Shown: one piece after another, positions 22,895-32,540 of the stretch
How the letters are laid out: the number at the start of each line of letters is the position of its first letter
Position numbering within the stretch: the first letter of the stretch is position 1
DNA from: Coprinopsis marcescibilis
Taxonomy: Eukaryota > Basidiomycota > Agaricomycetes > Agaricales > Psathyrellaceae
Direction: 5' to 3'
DNA: 34,891 bases
NCBI GenBank assembly: GCA_004369085.1
Contig: ML210370.1
Span: forward strand, 1-34,891
The notes under the pieces: model-generated
Database searches by the model: none
Told to the model about the DNA's origin: nothing
The model's input: the letters and a program-made list of their open reading frames with translations, nothing else
Program-made: the position numbers and the translations under genes

Positions 22895-22935
22895 ATATAA
22901 GAGACAGGGGCATACCCTCAGGCAACCCTGTCTCT
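22895..22935 (+). promoter_or_regulatory. TATA-like box and hairpin upstream of secreted protein gene A
   Basis: ATATAAG at 22895-22901 lies 159 bases before the ATG. It overlaps the start of a perfect 10 bp inverted repeat, AGAGACAGGG (22900-22909) with CCCTGTCTCT (22926-22935). If transcription starts about 30 bases after the TATA-like box, the right arm would lie at the start of the leader. The same arrangement occurs in unit C. The function is not known. Confidence 0.45.
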
Positions 22936-23053
22936 TTACCACCACTTCGCCTCTGCCCTAGCCTCAGCCTGCCCACGCAATCGCGCGCCCACACATAACT
23001 CGCCCCCTTACACAAATCATATCCCACAACCTTAATAGTCCTATTCCAACACA

Positions 23054-23445
23054 ATGCGTCTCTTCCCTCGCCTCGCACCGATCTTCGCCCTGATGACCCT
23101 CGTTCACGCAGGGCTTATCGCATACGGTATATGCCAGACAGGTAAGTCTTGCCACTTCCTCTTCTTTCATACCCTTCCCACTCCCACGATTCTCCACACT
23201 ACTCCAAATACTAATGTTAGGGCAACCCCACTGACGTAATGACCTGCACCCCCTGTTTACATCATCGATGATTATATTATCCAGGCTGCAACGGCGTCGC
23301 CGTCGCCTGCTACGCCGCAGCTGGCTTTACATTCGGAGCAGTCGCCGCACCTGCAGCTCCTGCAGCGATCGTAGCCTGCAACGCTGCCTTGGGTAAATGC
23401 TCCGCCGCTTGTGCCGCTGTATGCTTGGGGGCACCCACCCCTTGA
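23054..23445 (+). CDS. Small secreted cysteine-rich protein A (82 aa)
   Basis: Exons 23054-23141 (88 nt) and 23285-23445 (161 nt), with a 143 nt intron (GTAAGT...CAG). A signal peptide occupies residues 1-19, with cleavage expected after VHA. The mature protein of about 63 aa has GICQTGC, VAVACYAAAGFTFG and CSAACAAVC, and ends APTP. Cysteines at 27, 31, 38, 61, 68 and 72 are shared by all four paralogues; this copy has an extra one at 76 and Phe at 44. Ala/Gly-rich helices around an AAPAAP turn suggest a disulfide-linked helical hairpin. From memory, similar small proteins are widespread in fungi and sometimes annotated as similar to Chlamydomonas zygote-specific Zys3-type proteins; the role is unknown. 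It differs from the others at residue 21 (Leu instead of Pro). Confidence 0.88.
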
Positions 23446-24399
23446 ACGCGACTCTGAGCTCAACGAAGGCTTGGAGTAAATTGTCCCCGGCTTCAATGAG
23501 TTGATCTTTGAAGTAAGTTGTATCTTGTTGCAGTGCGTTCTAGTCTAAGCCTGCTCCGTTGACTCTGTTAGTCTCGTGCACGTCGACAGCTATCGATACT
23601 CGAATGGAATTTCATGGGTCTCACTTGTACAACCTCTTCTCACTTCCACTCTCTGATGTACATTACTTTTTGATGCTCTCAGACCAATATCATGCAGTAC
23701 CCTCATCCTCAGAGTTCCATCACGCACACACCACATGTACAAGATTATTATCCTGTGTTTTGTAAGAGGAAAACAACTTCAGTTATCCCGCAACGATAGA
23801 CTCTGTGCCCGCAAAGATAAGAGAGGTAGGATGAGCATGTGTAAAACTTCAAAGGCACCGCCGTTCATGTCACATATACCTCGGCGCTTAATTCCCGCTT
23901 TCCTTAATATCCGAGTCCGACGTTGTAACCGCCCCAACTACGTACCCAAAAACTTCCGGGGCCCTCTCACCTTTGCTGCCCAGTTATATCCCACCACCTT
24001 GACACATTGTGTACCTGCTGCGCATATTACCGACAATCCCTGATCCCTCGGGAGACAGAGGTCCATTTCCTTAGAAATTGAGGATATACCCAACGGCACC
24101 CGCCTAAAGGATCCATCTTTCCGAAGACTTGAAGGGGATCAGATTCGCGCCCCACTGACCCCGCGCACTCTAGTCTCTCATTCATCACCTCCGTACATTT
24201 CCTGTGCAACCCGAGTCGGGCGGTTTCATATCTCCCTCGGAACGCACTACCGCTCCCAAAGGAAGCTTCAAGCCGGATACATTTGAAAAACAGTACTTTG
24301 GACCCTATTTTTGAATCGATGATCTTGATTTTGATTTTTGCGTCACATGCAGGTCATGAATTGAGTGTGGTCTCTGGCGGCACAGAGCTTAGAGTACAG

Positions 24400-24406
24400 T
24401 ATAAAA
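24400..24406 (+). promoter_or_regulatory. TATA box of a short secreted-protein-like ORF
   Basis: TATAAAA lies 106 bases before ATG 24506. The leader between them is CT-rich (CTCTCTCAACTCC...), as is common in strongly expressed fungal genes. Confidence 0.45.
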
Positions 24407-24505
24407 CCCAACACTTCGAGTCTCTCTCAACTCCAATTCATCTTGATTCCTCCGCAAGCTACCTAGTATCTCCGCTTGTCCCAACCCTACAGACTCACAT
24501 CTGAA

Positions 24506-24936
24506 ATGCTCTCCATCTCTTCACTTACCAAGTTCACCGTCGGCTTGCTCCCTATCACCGTCCAAGTGACCGCCAACCCTTTGGCTGGCCGTCAAATTGG
24601 CAAAGAATGTCGGTAGTCTATGTACTCACGCTCTGCCCCAGTGCTGACCTTCCCTCCCTCATTGCGCATTCGAAATAATAATGATAGTAACACGTGGAAC
24701 CAACGCAGTACGTACCACAAGCTCGTAGATTCGGAACCTCGGCGATACTGACCAGGTCTTTCTCATCGTACAGGACCGTAAATGATTCACCTACTTACAA
24801 GCCTTGCATGCCCGCGGACATGACACGCGTTAATTGTAACGTCGAGTTGTCGTTATCTTGTACTCACAACGTTTACTTGCAGGCGGGTCCTGCTGCAGGT
24901 GCGTTCCTGTTCCAGTGTGAGTCCGCTTCCTACTAG
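24506..24936 (+). pseudogene. Possible small secreted protein gene, incomplete
   Basis: ATG 24506 opens a 36-codon frame with a signal-peptide-like start (MLSISSLTKFTVGLLP, then VTANPLAGRQ) that stops at TAG 24614-24616 after GKECR. A weak donor GTAGTC overlaps the stop. A possible last exon after TTGCAG (24888-24893) reads AGPAAGAFLFQCESASY and ends at TAG 24934-24936. The middle cannot be joined convincingly. It is unlike the 82-aa family. It could be a small secreted protein gene with several introns or a broken remnant; I do not recognise it. Confidence 0.35.
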
Positions 24937-25530
24937 TACCAGTTTTGAATCTTGCCTGTTCTGACTGTTTTCTCCACGTTCATACGGTTGCGTCCAACTC
25001 CCTCCTGGCGCCATCTGCTAGATCAAGCTCAACCCAAGACGATTTCGAACTTCACTCCATCCGGAATTTCTCCCATGCATATGAACAACTATTAGTTTCA
25101 CGCAAATTGCGAATGCTATGTATCAAAATTGCAGCTGTTCACGGTTGTGGTGAGGACTGCGGCCCGTTGCCGCCCTGTGATCTATTCCATGTCTAGTTCA
25201 TCGTAGTCGAGTGGTAGGCGGGGCATGGGCGTCCCAGCGTGTTTTTCGGAGAGGACTTGGAGAAATAACGAAGAGTTTATGCCATCGAAGAGATGGATGC
25301 AGAAAGAGAGCCAGGACAAGTTCATGCAAGTTCATGGTCACGCCGGGTAAACACAGAGCAGCGGATCCGTAATCCCCGACATGCATGCGGCCTGCCGATG
25401 TCAGCATCCCGACCAAACCCGATTCAATCTTCAGTCTTAAGGCGGCCAAACTACGAAGGATGCTGAACAGGCTCAAAGATTAAATATCGAGTCAATATCT
25501 GTTCGCATTTTCGTTGTTGTATTCGTAAGT

Positions 25531-25621
25531 AAAGAATGGTTGTAGTTGGGATCGAGCCCCCGACCTGTAATTCAGGCCTAATCAGGTATATTAGCCCCTG
25601 AATAGACCAATGCTCTAACAC
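25531..25621 (-). repeat. tRNA-like (SINE-like) repeat, copy B
   Basis: This is the most tRNA-like of the four copies. The minus strand reads TTAGAGCATTGGTCT (D-arm and anticodon 5' side), then a hairpin ATTCAGG...CCTGAAT in the place of an anticodon loop or intron, then GGGGCTCGATCCC (T arm). The acceptor ends do not pair clearly, so a functional tRNA is unlikely. Confidence 0.48.
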
Positions 25622-26695
25622 TTCGAAGTCAAAGTAAGCGACCCTAGGACACCATTTGGTATAGAGATTGCGAGGATCGTCTCAAGACAGATCCTGGTAT
25701 TGGTATACCCAACTCTGAGGCATTTCCAGCTCTTACAGCTTATTGCAAAACCTTGGGCCCTATCCTGTTCCTTTCTTGATGTCAATGGTCGTCATACCAC
25801 TGCTCTCGTACATCGAGACGATAACCATCTGTGTATGTAGCGTCTGTAGCTGACCATTGAGGGGTGGGAGAAAGGGGATAGTCTAGGAACCGACCATAGC
25901 ACGACACCTCAAGGCGCTCCACCTTGGGAGGTGGGTTGGAGCACGGCGCCCTAATTTCCACATTGGCCAATTTATACAAACGAAGGCGCACACTCAGAAT
26001 TTTGGGGAAGGGTGCAAGGTTTTGCAATCAGCTTTCATCTCTAGATTATGTCAGTCCTTCGTTGCTCTTCCGCTCATCGCCATCCGGGGCAGAAGATTCG
26101 ATGGTCTGCGTTCACGAAATGGTCATATGCGGGTTAATACTTGTAGCTATCACACTATCACTCCACCACTTGACCTAAGCTGATTGGAAGATAGAACACG
26201 TGCAGATACATGCCTATTCTTAGTTGAATTGAGCTTTCGAAGCCTGACCTTCTATTAATTGTGTCCAACTCCAACGGCCTCACGTTCGATAAGGTTGTCT
26301 GGTTATAGGAGCGTGTTTTCTAGCTCGCTTGCACCTTTGCTCTTCAAGTCCCCGGGGACCTTGTTCTGTGTACGTCGCAACCATCGCATCTCTCGCACTC
26401 ACGCACAGCCCAATTCCAGATATACTAGCACCGCGCTTTGTGAAGAGATGTTAATTAAACTTTGCCGTGTTGCTAAAACCTTGGGGATTCTCAGCTCTTA
26501 TCGATCTTATGATCTTATCGCACGATGCGCGTGGATAGAAGTAAGAAACCAGAACATACTCCAAGCCACCCTTCTTCTCTCTTTACCACCGCTTCGCCTC
26601 TGTCTCCCTCTAGCTCGTGCATTTCCCTCACATCAACACGTAAATTGTCTCTCCTACACAAATTACACCCCACAACCGTACCCCTGCCTCCCAAC

Positions 26696-27003
26696 ATGCG
26701 TCTCTCAACCAGCCTTGCACCCGTCCTCGCCCTGATCACACTCGCGCACGCAGGACCCATCGCATACGGTATATGTCAGACAGGTAAGTCAAAGGGTACG
26801 CCACTCACGCAATGATATGCACCCACATCATTGATCATCTAGGTTGTAATACCCTCGCCGTCGCCTGCTACGCCGCAGCCGGCTGTACATTCGGGACAGT
26901 CGCCGCAATTGCAGCTCCCGCCGCGATCATAGCCTGCAACTGTGCCTTGGGTGTATGCTCCGCCACCTGTGCCACCGTGGCTTTGTTCGCGCCCACCCCT
27001 TGA
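26696..27003 (+). CDS. Small secreted cysteine-rich protein B (82 aa)
   Basis: Exons 26696-26783 (88 nt) and 26843-27003 (161 nt), with a short 59 nt intron. The signal peptide is MRLSTSLAPVLALITLAHA (residues 1-19). The mature part starts GPIAYGICQTGC and ends FAPTP. The six family cysteines are present, plus Cys44 (AAAGCTFG) and Cys63 (ACNCALG), giving eight. Leu replaces the cysteine or neighbouring residues near 76-77. The intron is the shortest of the four and looks like the normal size for this genome, so the longer introns in A, C and D may hold insertions. Unlike units A, C and D, no clear TATA box lies upstream. The function is unknown. Confidence 0.88.
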
Positions 27004-27448
27004 CCGTCGAGCTTGAGATCGATGAAACATGGGCGGCGGTCTAAATGGGTTGAAGTGAGTTGTATCCCATCACACTCTGTTCCTCTCCTCTCGGGCTCAC
27101 TTGGCCTCTGGATCAGGCTCGTGGAAGTCGACGAATTACCTTGATACTCGAATAAAATTTGATGGGCCTTAGTTTTCCAAGTTGCTCTCACGAGTCACGT
27201 CTAAGTCTCTTATGTACATTACCTCTTAACGCTCTGACCAAATATCATGTACTGCCCCGTCTAAGCCATGTGTGCCCGCTACCATCATCCACGCCATACT
27301 ATGTAAAAGATTATTACCCTTCGTAACCGGTTATTCCTCAAGGGTAGATGTGCGGAGAAGTATTTACCGCCTTCTTACGTCTTACTCAGAGTGGTTATCG
27401 TCGTCGGCTCCAGTATATCTATTATCAAATACCGTGAAGGTTAGCATA

Positions 27449-28158
27449 CTCGGTGCGATCAAAAGTGATGGCAGGCCTGTATTCTGTTCATAACTCAGGA
27501 ACAACAGAAGCAATAGTCTCTTAATTTTGTCAAGCCATGGGGATACATGTAATGAATATATACACCCAATATGGTAGCCTTTGAATAGGATATAGAAATA
27601 ATAAGCAGAGATTACCACAATTTTTGAAATTACTGCAAAATCTATCTTGCCCATTGGTATGTTGGCTGACACAAAATTTAAGTAGCATGTCAAGGTCAGT
27701 AGGTAGAGCATACCCTCAAAGTTTGGGGACTACTAATGCAGCGTATCAGTTGGTATGTGGGCAACAACATTGCAATATTATGCATTTCGATGCCTTTTGA
27801 TGGGGTTTCACAGGGTTTATAGGAGAAGTTTGTCGTCTTGTAAGCACTCTTCTGCTTGACTCACTTCAGCGATTATTCCAAAACTTCAATGGAGTGTTAA
27901 AACAATCATTTTGAAGACTCTGTGAGAATGTAAAGTTGAAAGACTCACTTGGTCCAAAGATATAGATTTTCAGGGAAACAGTTATATCCATTTTACAGCT
28001 TATATTTTTATTCAATTTGTGGATTTTTCGGGCAGAAAGGACGACATAATATGAAGCATTATAATGTCCAAATTTGACACTGTTAGCATCTGTTCTTGTT
28101 AAATGAATCCCAAAAAACTGTCAAAAAATCGACTGCCATCACTTTTGTTCACACCGAG
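27449..28158. mobile_element. 710 bp AT-rich MITE in unit B
   Basis: The ends form an inverted repeat of 26 bp with two mismatches, ending in the shared block CAAAAGTGATGGCAG, flanked by TA at 27447-27448 and 28159-28160. The interior is AT-rich. A minus-strand open frame crosses the left end, but no transposase motif is seen. The insertion lies exactly where unit B loses alignment with the other units, about 450 bases downstream of secreted protein gene B. It is probably a non-autonomous Tc1/mariner-type element. Confidence 0.85.
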
Positions 28159-28769
28159 TATATGATAAACTCAAAGGCACCGTTCATGCCGCTCGGCGCT
28201 TAATTTCCATTACCTTCACATTCGACATTGCACAGCTGAGTCGAATCGCGGCTCGGCAATTACCGACCGCCCCTTTCTCGCCCTCGTGTGTCAGCCCCAG
28301 CCCGCCCATGATCTATTGATATTCTCAATAGCTCATTAATCATTTCTGCTTCGCCAGCAGCATGACATGAGAAGAGCCTATTTTTCGTGCTTGTACCTCG
28401 GATATCCCACCTTCTGAGGACAATGCTCTGAGCAGTCGGCACGATAGTACTTGGATAGTACGGCGCTCTGAGTCTGCTCAACCCGGTCATCAACACAAAG
28501 ATATTTCCTTCTGTGCTGAACTGTGTAAAATCGACGGAAGTGCTGCGTCAAAGCAAGGTCAATCAAGGGGGAACCTGACTCGAGGTTAGTCAAGAGTGAG
28601 TTAATTGAAACAGTACCCGTGTTGCGATTGTCGTATGACGCGGAAAGGCAAAAGAGGAGAGAGAGCAGACACAAATAGGGCGAAAAGAGAGAGAGAAGCA
28701 AATGTTATTGGTGGTGCAAAAGATGAAGATACTACGTGAGCGAGACTAGCAGGGCACCATGACGTTGGT

Positions 28770-29415
28770 TGGGCGCTGTTGAGCGAGTACATACACTGCA
28801 GGTACCCCATATAGCTCTCGCTGAAATGGAATAAGTGTGGCCATCATCAGCATCCGTCACGTTTCGACGATACGGTGATTGGAACGCACCTGAGCGCATT
28901 GGTCAGGCCCAGCAGCACGACAGCATCGGCGCTGACGATTTCCCATTCCAGTCCGGCTGGAAATCTCGAGGTCGAAAGCGATGCTGATGGCGACGACTGT
29001 TGGATCTTTATCTGTCTCTTCGCGCCTGCTTCAGATAGTGCCAGACATCGAGAGGCTTCAGTGACGAGGTGGGTCTGTGATAGGAAGAAAGAAACTCAGC
29101 AGACTGTCATAGGAAATGAAGCGCGGCAACAATAAAAAACGCGGTAGATAGGCCGGGAAAGCCACCGGGGTGGGGAAGATACGTAGCAGTCCCTGCCCAT
29201 ACAACCCCGCGCAATAGAATAGATATGAGCGGTATAACGACCTCCATGCCCAAAGCTGCCTCCAGAAACGCGATCGTCCCAGCACCCATCAAATGGAAGG
29301 GGTCTTCGCTACCCGCAAAGTGTCTTCTCGCACCCTCGATATCATTGGCGAACAGATAGTCGAAGCCTTTCGTAGCCGATTCCAGCATCTGTAGGTTTGT
29401 ATCCTGGTTGGCCAT
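28770..29415 (-). pseudogene. Truncated duplicate of the IML2-like gene 5' end
   Basis: This copies 21114-21759 at a constant offset of 7656 bases. It contains exon 1 (29415-29242, 58 codons, with one Lys to Arg change), exon 2 (29074-28890) and the first 51 nt of exon 3 (28820-28770). Homology stops at 28770, within exon 3, after [14 protein letters not shown]. The frame then runs on into unrelated sequence (PTSWCPASLAHV...) to 28601. The start codon and proximal promoter are also copied. It encodes at most a short chimeric protein of about 200 aa. It is classed as a pseudogene because most of the TPR region is missing. Confidence 0.85.
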
Positions 29416-29825
29416 TTCTATAGTTTTGGCCTATCTAACTCGATTTTCAGCAAATTTCGGCGGTTCAATGTTGTGGCGAGTACTGCGGCCTTCGTGATCT
29501 ATGCCACGTCTATGTCGCGCAGTCGAGTGATAGGCGGGGCGTGGGCGTCCCGGTGTGTATGCTGGAAAGGACTTGGAGAAATAACGAAGAGTTTATGCCA
29601 GCGGAGAGATGGAGGGAGAAGGAGAGCCAAGGCAAGTTCATGGTCATGCCGGGTAAACACAGAGCACCAGATCCGTAATCGCCGACATGCATGCGCTGAT
29701 GTCAGCATCCCGACTCCCCGATTTAACCTCCAGTCTTCAGCTGGCCAAACTATGAAGGATACCGAACAGGTTCAAAGATGAAATATCGAGTCAATAGCTA
29801 TTCGCATTCTCATTATTGTAAGTAA

Positions 29826-29928
29826 AGAATGGTTGAAAGCTTGCAGTTGGGGTCGAACCCCCGACCTGTCCCATCAATTCAGGCCTAATCAGGTATATTA
29901 GCCCCTAAATACCATTGATTGCTCTGAA
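29826..29928 (-). repeat. tRNA-like (SINE-like) repeat, copy C
   Basis: The minus strand contains GGGGGTTCGACCCCAAC as a T-arm-like block and the GGGGCTAATATACC...ATTAGGCCTGAAT hairpin. It is nearly identical to copy A because the whole unit was duplicated. Confidence 0.45.
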
Positions 29929-30556
29929 CTTTGAAGTCAAAATGAGCGATTCTAGGGCACCATCCGGTATAAAGATTGCGGGGATTATATCGAGCCAGAC
30001 TTTAGTCCTGGTATACCCAACTCTGTGCCATTTCCAAGTCGTAATCTCTCTTAACCTCCATAGTCTATCAGTTCTTCATTGCGCTTCCGCTCAGCGCCCC
30101 CATAGTAGAATGTTCCATGGTGTGCGTTCACAAAAGCAAAAGAGTCATATGCGGATTGATATATCATTATCGGTCATTTTCCTGAGGTCAGCAGATTGGA
30201 AGATAGGCCACATGGGAATCCATGTCTAATCTTAGTTGAGTGAAGCTTGCGAAGCGTCACCTCCTTACCATTTATGTCCAACCAACTCCAACGGCCTCAG
30301 CCTCATGTTCGCAATAGGTTGTCTGGCTGTAGGAGCCTGACTAGTCGCTACGCTGCACCTTTGTTATTCAAGCTCTCGGGGACCTTGTTCTGCATGTACC
30401 TAACATCCTTCGCACTCACGCTGCACGCGCGACCCTACTACTAACTCCAGATGTGCGTCGTGGTGAAGAAATGTTGAATACCCTTTGCCATGTTTCTAGA
30501 AACTACGAACCTCTCAGCTCCTGTCTATCTCATGATCGCATCACACGTGCGCTTGA

Positions 30557-30595
30557 ATATAAGAGACAGGGGCATACCCTCAGGCAACCCTGTCT
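30557..30595 (+). promoter_or_regulatory. TATA-like box and hairpin upstream of secreted protein gene C
   Basis: ATATAAG at 30557-30563 lies 159 bases before the ATG, as in unit A. The inverted repeat is AGACAGGG (30564-30571) with CCCTGTCT (30588-30595). It is two base pairs shorter than in unit A, since the right arm has changed from TCTCT to TCTTT. Confidence 0.42.
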
Positions 30596-30715
30596 TTTTA
30601 CCACCACTTCGCCTCTGCCCTAGCCTCAGCCTGCCGGCGCAACTGCACGCCCACACATAACTCGCCCCCTTACACAAGTCATACCCCAAAACCTTAATAC
30701 CCCTATTCCAACACA

Positions 30716-31100
30716 ATGCGTCTCTCCCCTCGCCTCGCACCTATCTTCGCCCTGATGACCATCGTTCACGCGGGGCCCATCGCATACGGTATATGCCAAA
30801 CGGGTAAGTCTTGCCACTTCCTCTTCTTCCATACCCTTCCCACTCCCACGATCCCCACCCTACTCCAAATACTAATGTGAGGGGAACCCCACTGACGCAA
30901 TGACCTGCGCCCTTGTGTACATCATCGATGATTATCCAGGATGCAACGCCGTCGCCGTCGCCTGCTATGCCGCAGGTGGCTATACATTCGGAACAGTCCC
31001 CCAACTTGCAGCTCCTGCAACGATCATAGGCTGCAACATTGCCTTGGGTAAATGCTCCGCCGCTTGTGCCGCTGTATGCTTGTTGGCACCCACCCCTTGA
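30716..31100 (+). CDS. Small secreted cysteine-rich protein C (82 aa)
   Basis: Exons 30716-30803 (88 nt) and 30940-31100 (161 nt), with a 136 nt intron. The signal peptide MRLSPRLAPIFALMTIVHA is followed by GPIAYGICQTGC. The six family cysteines are present, plus Cys76 as in copy A; position 44 is Tyr. The inter-helix segment differs most from the others (GTVPQLAAPATII), with Pro at 50. Neighbouring DNA is nearly identical to unit A, yet the mature protein differs at several residues (for example 33, 42, 44, 48, 50-52), so amino-acid change is not rare relative to flanking change. This could be tested for diversifying selection. The function is unknown. Confidence 0.88.
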
Positions 31101-31567
31101 ACATGACTCTGAGCTTAACGAAGGCTTGGAGTAATTGTCCCCGAGTTGATTTTTGAAGTAAGTTGTATCTTCTTGCAGTGCATTCTAGTCTAAGCCTGCT
31201 CCGTTGACTCTGTTAGTCTCTGTTAGTCTCGTGCACGTCGGCAACTATCGATACTCAAATGGAATTTCATGGGTCTCAGTTTTACAACCTCTCATCACTT
31301 CTACTCTCTGATGTACATTACTTTTCGATGCTCTCAGACCAATATCATGCACTACCCCTTATCCTCAGAGTCCCATCACGCACACCACATATGTGCAAGA
31401 TTATTATCCTGTGTTTTGTAAGAGGAAAATATCCCCGGTTATCTCTCAAGGATAGACTCTGTGCCCGCAAAGATGAGAGAAGGGAGGATGAGAATGTGTA
31501 AAACTTCAAAGGCACCGCAGTTCATATCTCATGCACCTCGGCGCTTATTTCCCACTTACCTTCATAC

Positions 31568-31704
31568 TAGGTGAAGTGAGCCACCGCATATGCGTGGCAG
31601 TACAAGGTTTTACTGTTTTTACTTGTTTTCACAAAATGAGCTATAGCCTATCTAGTTGTACAATGTGAATCTAACATATACAATATAACTGAGCAGTGAG
31701 AGTA
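31568..31704. other. Junction sequence between unit C and the NLR fragment
   Basis: A short stretch matching neither neighbour, with a near-palindrome GCCACCGCATATGCGTGGC at about 31579-31597 and AT-rich sequence after it. It may be the relic of a breakpoint or small element. Confidence 0.3.
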
Positions 31705-32436
31705 GCTCCACGGCCACCGCGGGACCATGGGCTGGGAAAACTACCATAACTCGATCTTCACGCAAACCCCACTTCTCCGTTACGCACACGAGCAATGGGT
31801 GTCGCATGCACACTCCTATGTCTCTATTCCCCCGGATGTTGTCGATTTAATGCACCAATGCCGCAGCTTCCCCATCTTCAAAGGGGGCGAATACTTTGAA
31901 GCGTGGTCCGCGGTACATGTCGCCATCGCCTACAACATTCACACCTTACTCGAACAATGGATATACGGAGCATCCTGTGAGACACCTCGTCCACCTCCCG
32001 AGTTCGATATTCGGGCCGAAACCAAGAGTGGTCAACGCTTCTGACTCTAGCGAGCAGCTGTGGGTATCTGGAGATCCTCCGTCTCCTGCTCGCAGTGGCG
32101 GGGAGCGATGCGTCTTCTGTGGATGGTCGGGGTAAGACACCTCTCATATCGGCGTGTTTGTCAGGTCACCTAGAAACTGTAAAGCTTCTTCTGAAGGCTG
32201 TTAGTGTGGCGGATTTGAACGTGAGCTGGATGGGTGGACGGCATTGATGCATGCGTCGTTCGATGATTATACGCCGATTGTGCGAGCTTTGTTGGGTGTG
32301 CAGGACGGAGCCAGTACCAAAGATGACGACGCTACTACACCGTTCATCACTTCTGGTCAGCTTTAGGATGCTCCTGGTATTTAAAACAACGATGTTGACT
32401 CCGGTGGGTATTCAGCGATCACTCTCGCCGCTTTGA
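31705..32436 (+). pseudogene. Degenerate 3' fragment of the NLR gene family
   Basis: This matches NLR gene 2 from about 16786 to 17510, which is the region after the HYTARDFLE motif and the first ankyrin repeats. The frame is intact from 31727 (MGWENYHNSIF...) until AAGAGTGGTCAACG at about 32028-32040, where one base is missing relative to GAGAGTGGGTTAACG in gene 2, giving a stop at 32042-32044. Further small indels follow. No NACHT domain is present. The fragment ends near 32436, just before the tRNA-like repeat of unit D. It shows the NLR and secreted-protein duplications became mixed. Confidence 0.85.
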
Positions 32437-32452
32437 GTTCGCAAATAAATAA

Positions 32453-32540
32453 TGGTTTCTGCCTGGGATCGAACCACCGACCTGTTCCATCAACTCAAGC
32501 CAAATCAGGAACATTGGCCCCTGAATACAATGTCCTGAAC
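32453..32540 (-). repeat. tRNA-like (SINE-like) repeat, copy D
   Basis: The minus strand contains GGTTCGATCCC, an exact match to the usual tRNA B-box form, and a hairpin with GGCCAA and TTGGC arms in place of the anticodon arm. It lies directly at the boundary with the NLR fragment. Confidence 0.45.

Larger units (their letters stand above)
21114..24170. repeat. Segmental duplication unit A
   Basis: From 21114 to about 23910 this matches 28770-31567 (unit C) closely. Over the IML2 5' exons the offset is a constant 7656 bases, with no insertion or deletion. From about 21786 it also matches, more distantly, units B (25110 on) and D (32445 on). Its tail to about 24170 aligns with unit D (to about 34690), including TTCCGGGGCCC and the GATCCAT...TTCCGAAGACT blocks. 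It contains a tRNA-like repeat and one 82-aa secreted protein gene. Confidence 0.85.
25110..28280. repeat. Segmental duplication unit B (interrupted by a MITE)
   Basis: It starts near 25110 with sequence matching unit A from about 21786 (GTAGGCGGGGCATGGGCGTC and CACGCCGGGTAAACACAGAG blocks). It passes through a tRNA-like repeat and the 82-aa gene, and continues downstream of the gene. A 710 bp MITE splits the downstream part; matching sequence resumes at about 28165 (AACTCAAAGGCACCG and CTCGGCGCTTAATT), as in the other units. It lacks the IML2 5' exons found in A and C and is more diverged. Confidence 0.8.
28770..31567. repeat. Segmental duplication unit C (recent copy of unit A)
   Basis: It is nearly collinear with 21114-23910, with few differences, so it is the youngest duplication in the window. 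It carries the IML2 5' fragment, the tRNA-like repeat, the promoter hairpin and the 82-aa gene. Alignment with unit A ends near 31567 (CATACTAGGTGAAG), after which a short AT-rich stretch and an NLR fragment follow. Confidence 0.88.

Noticed and set aside
27382..27711. 109-codon minus-strand hydrophobic frame crossing the left end of the third MITE.
   Set aside because: It spans the insertion boundary and lies in AT-rich DNA, so it is most likely accidental.
31579..31597. Near-palindrome GCCACCGCATATGCGTGGC as the end of another transposon.
   Set aside because: No matching inverted copy with a TA duplication was found nearby.
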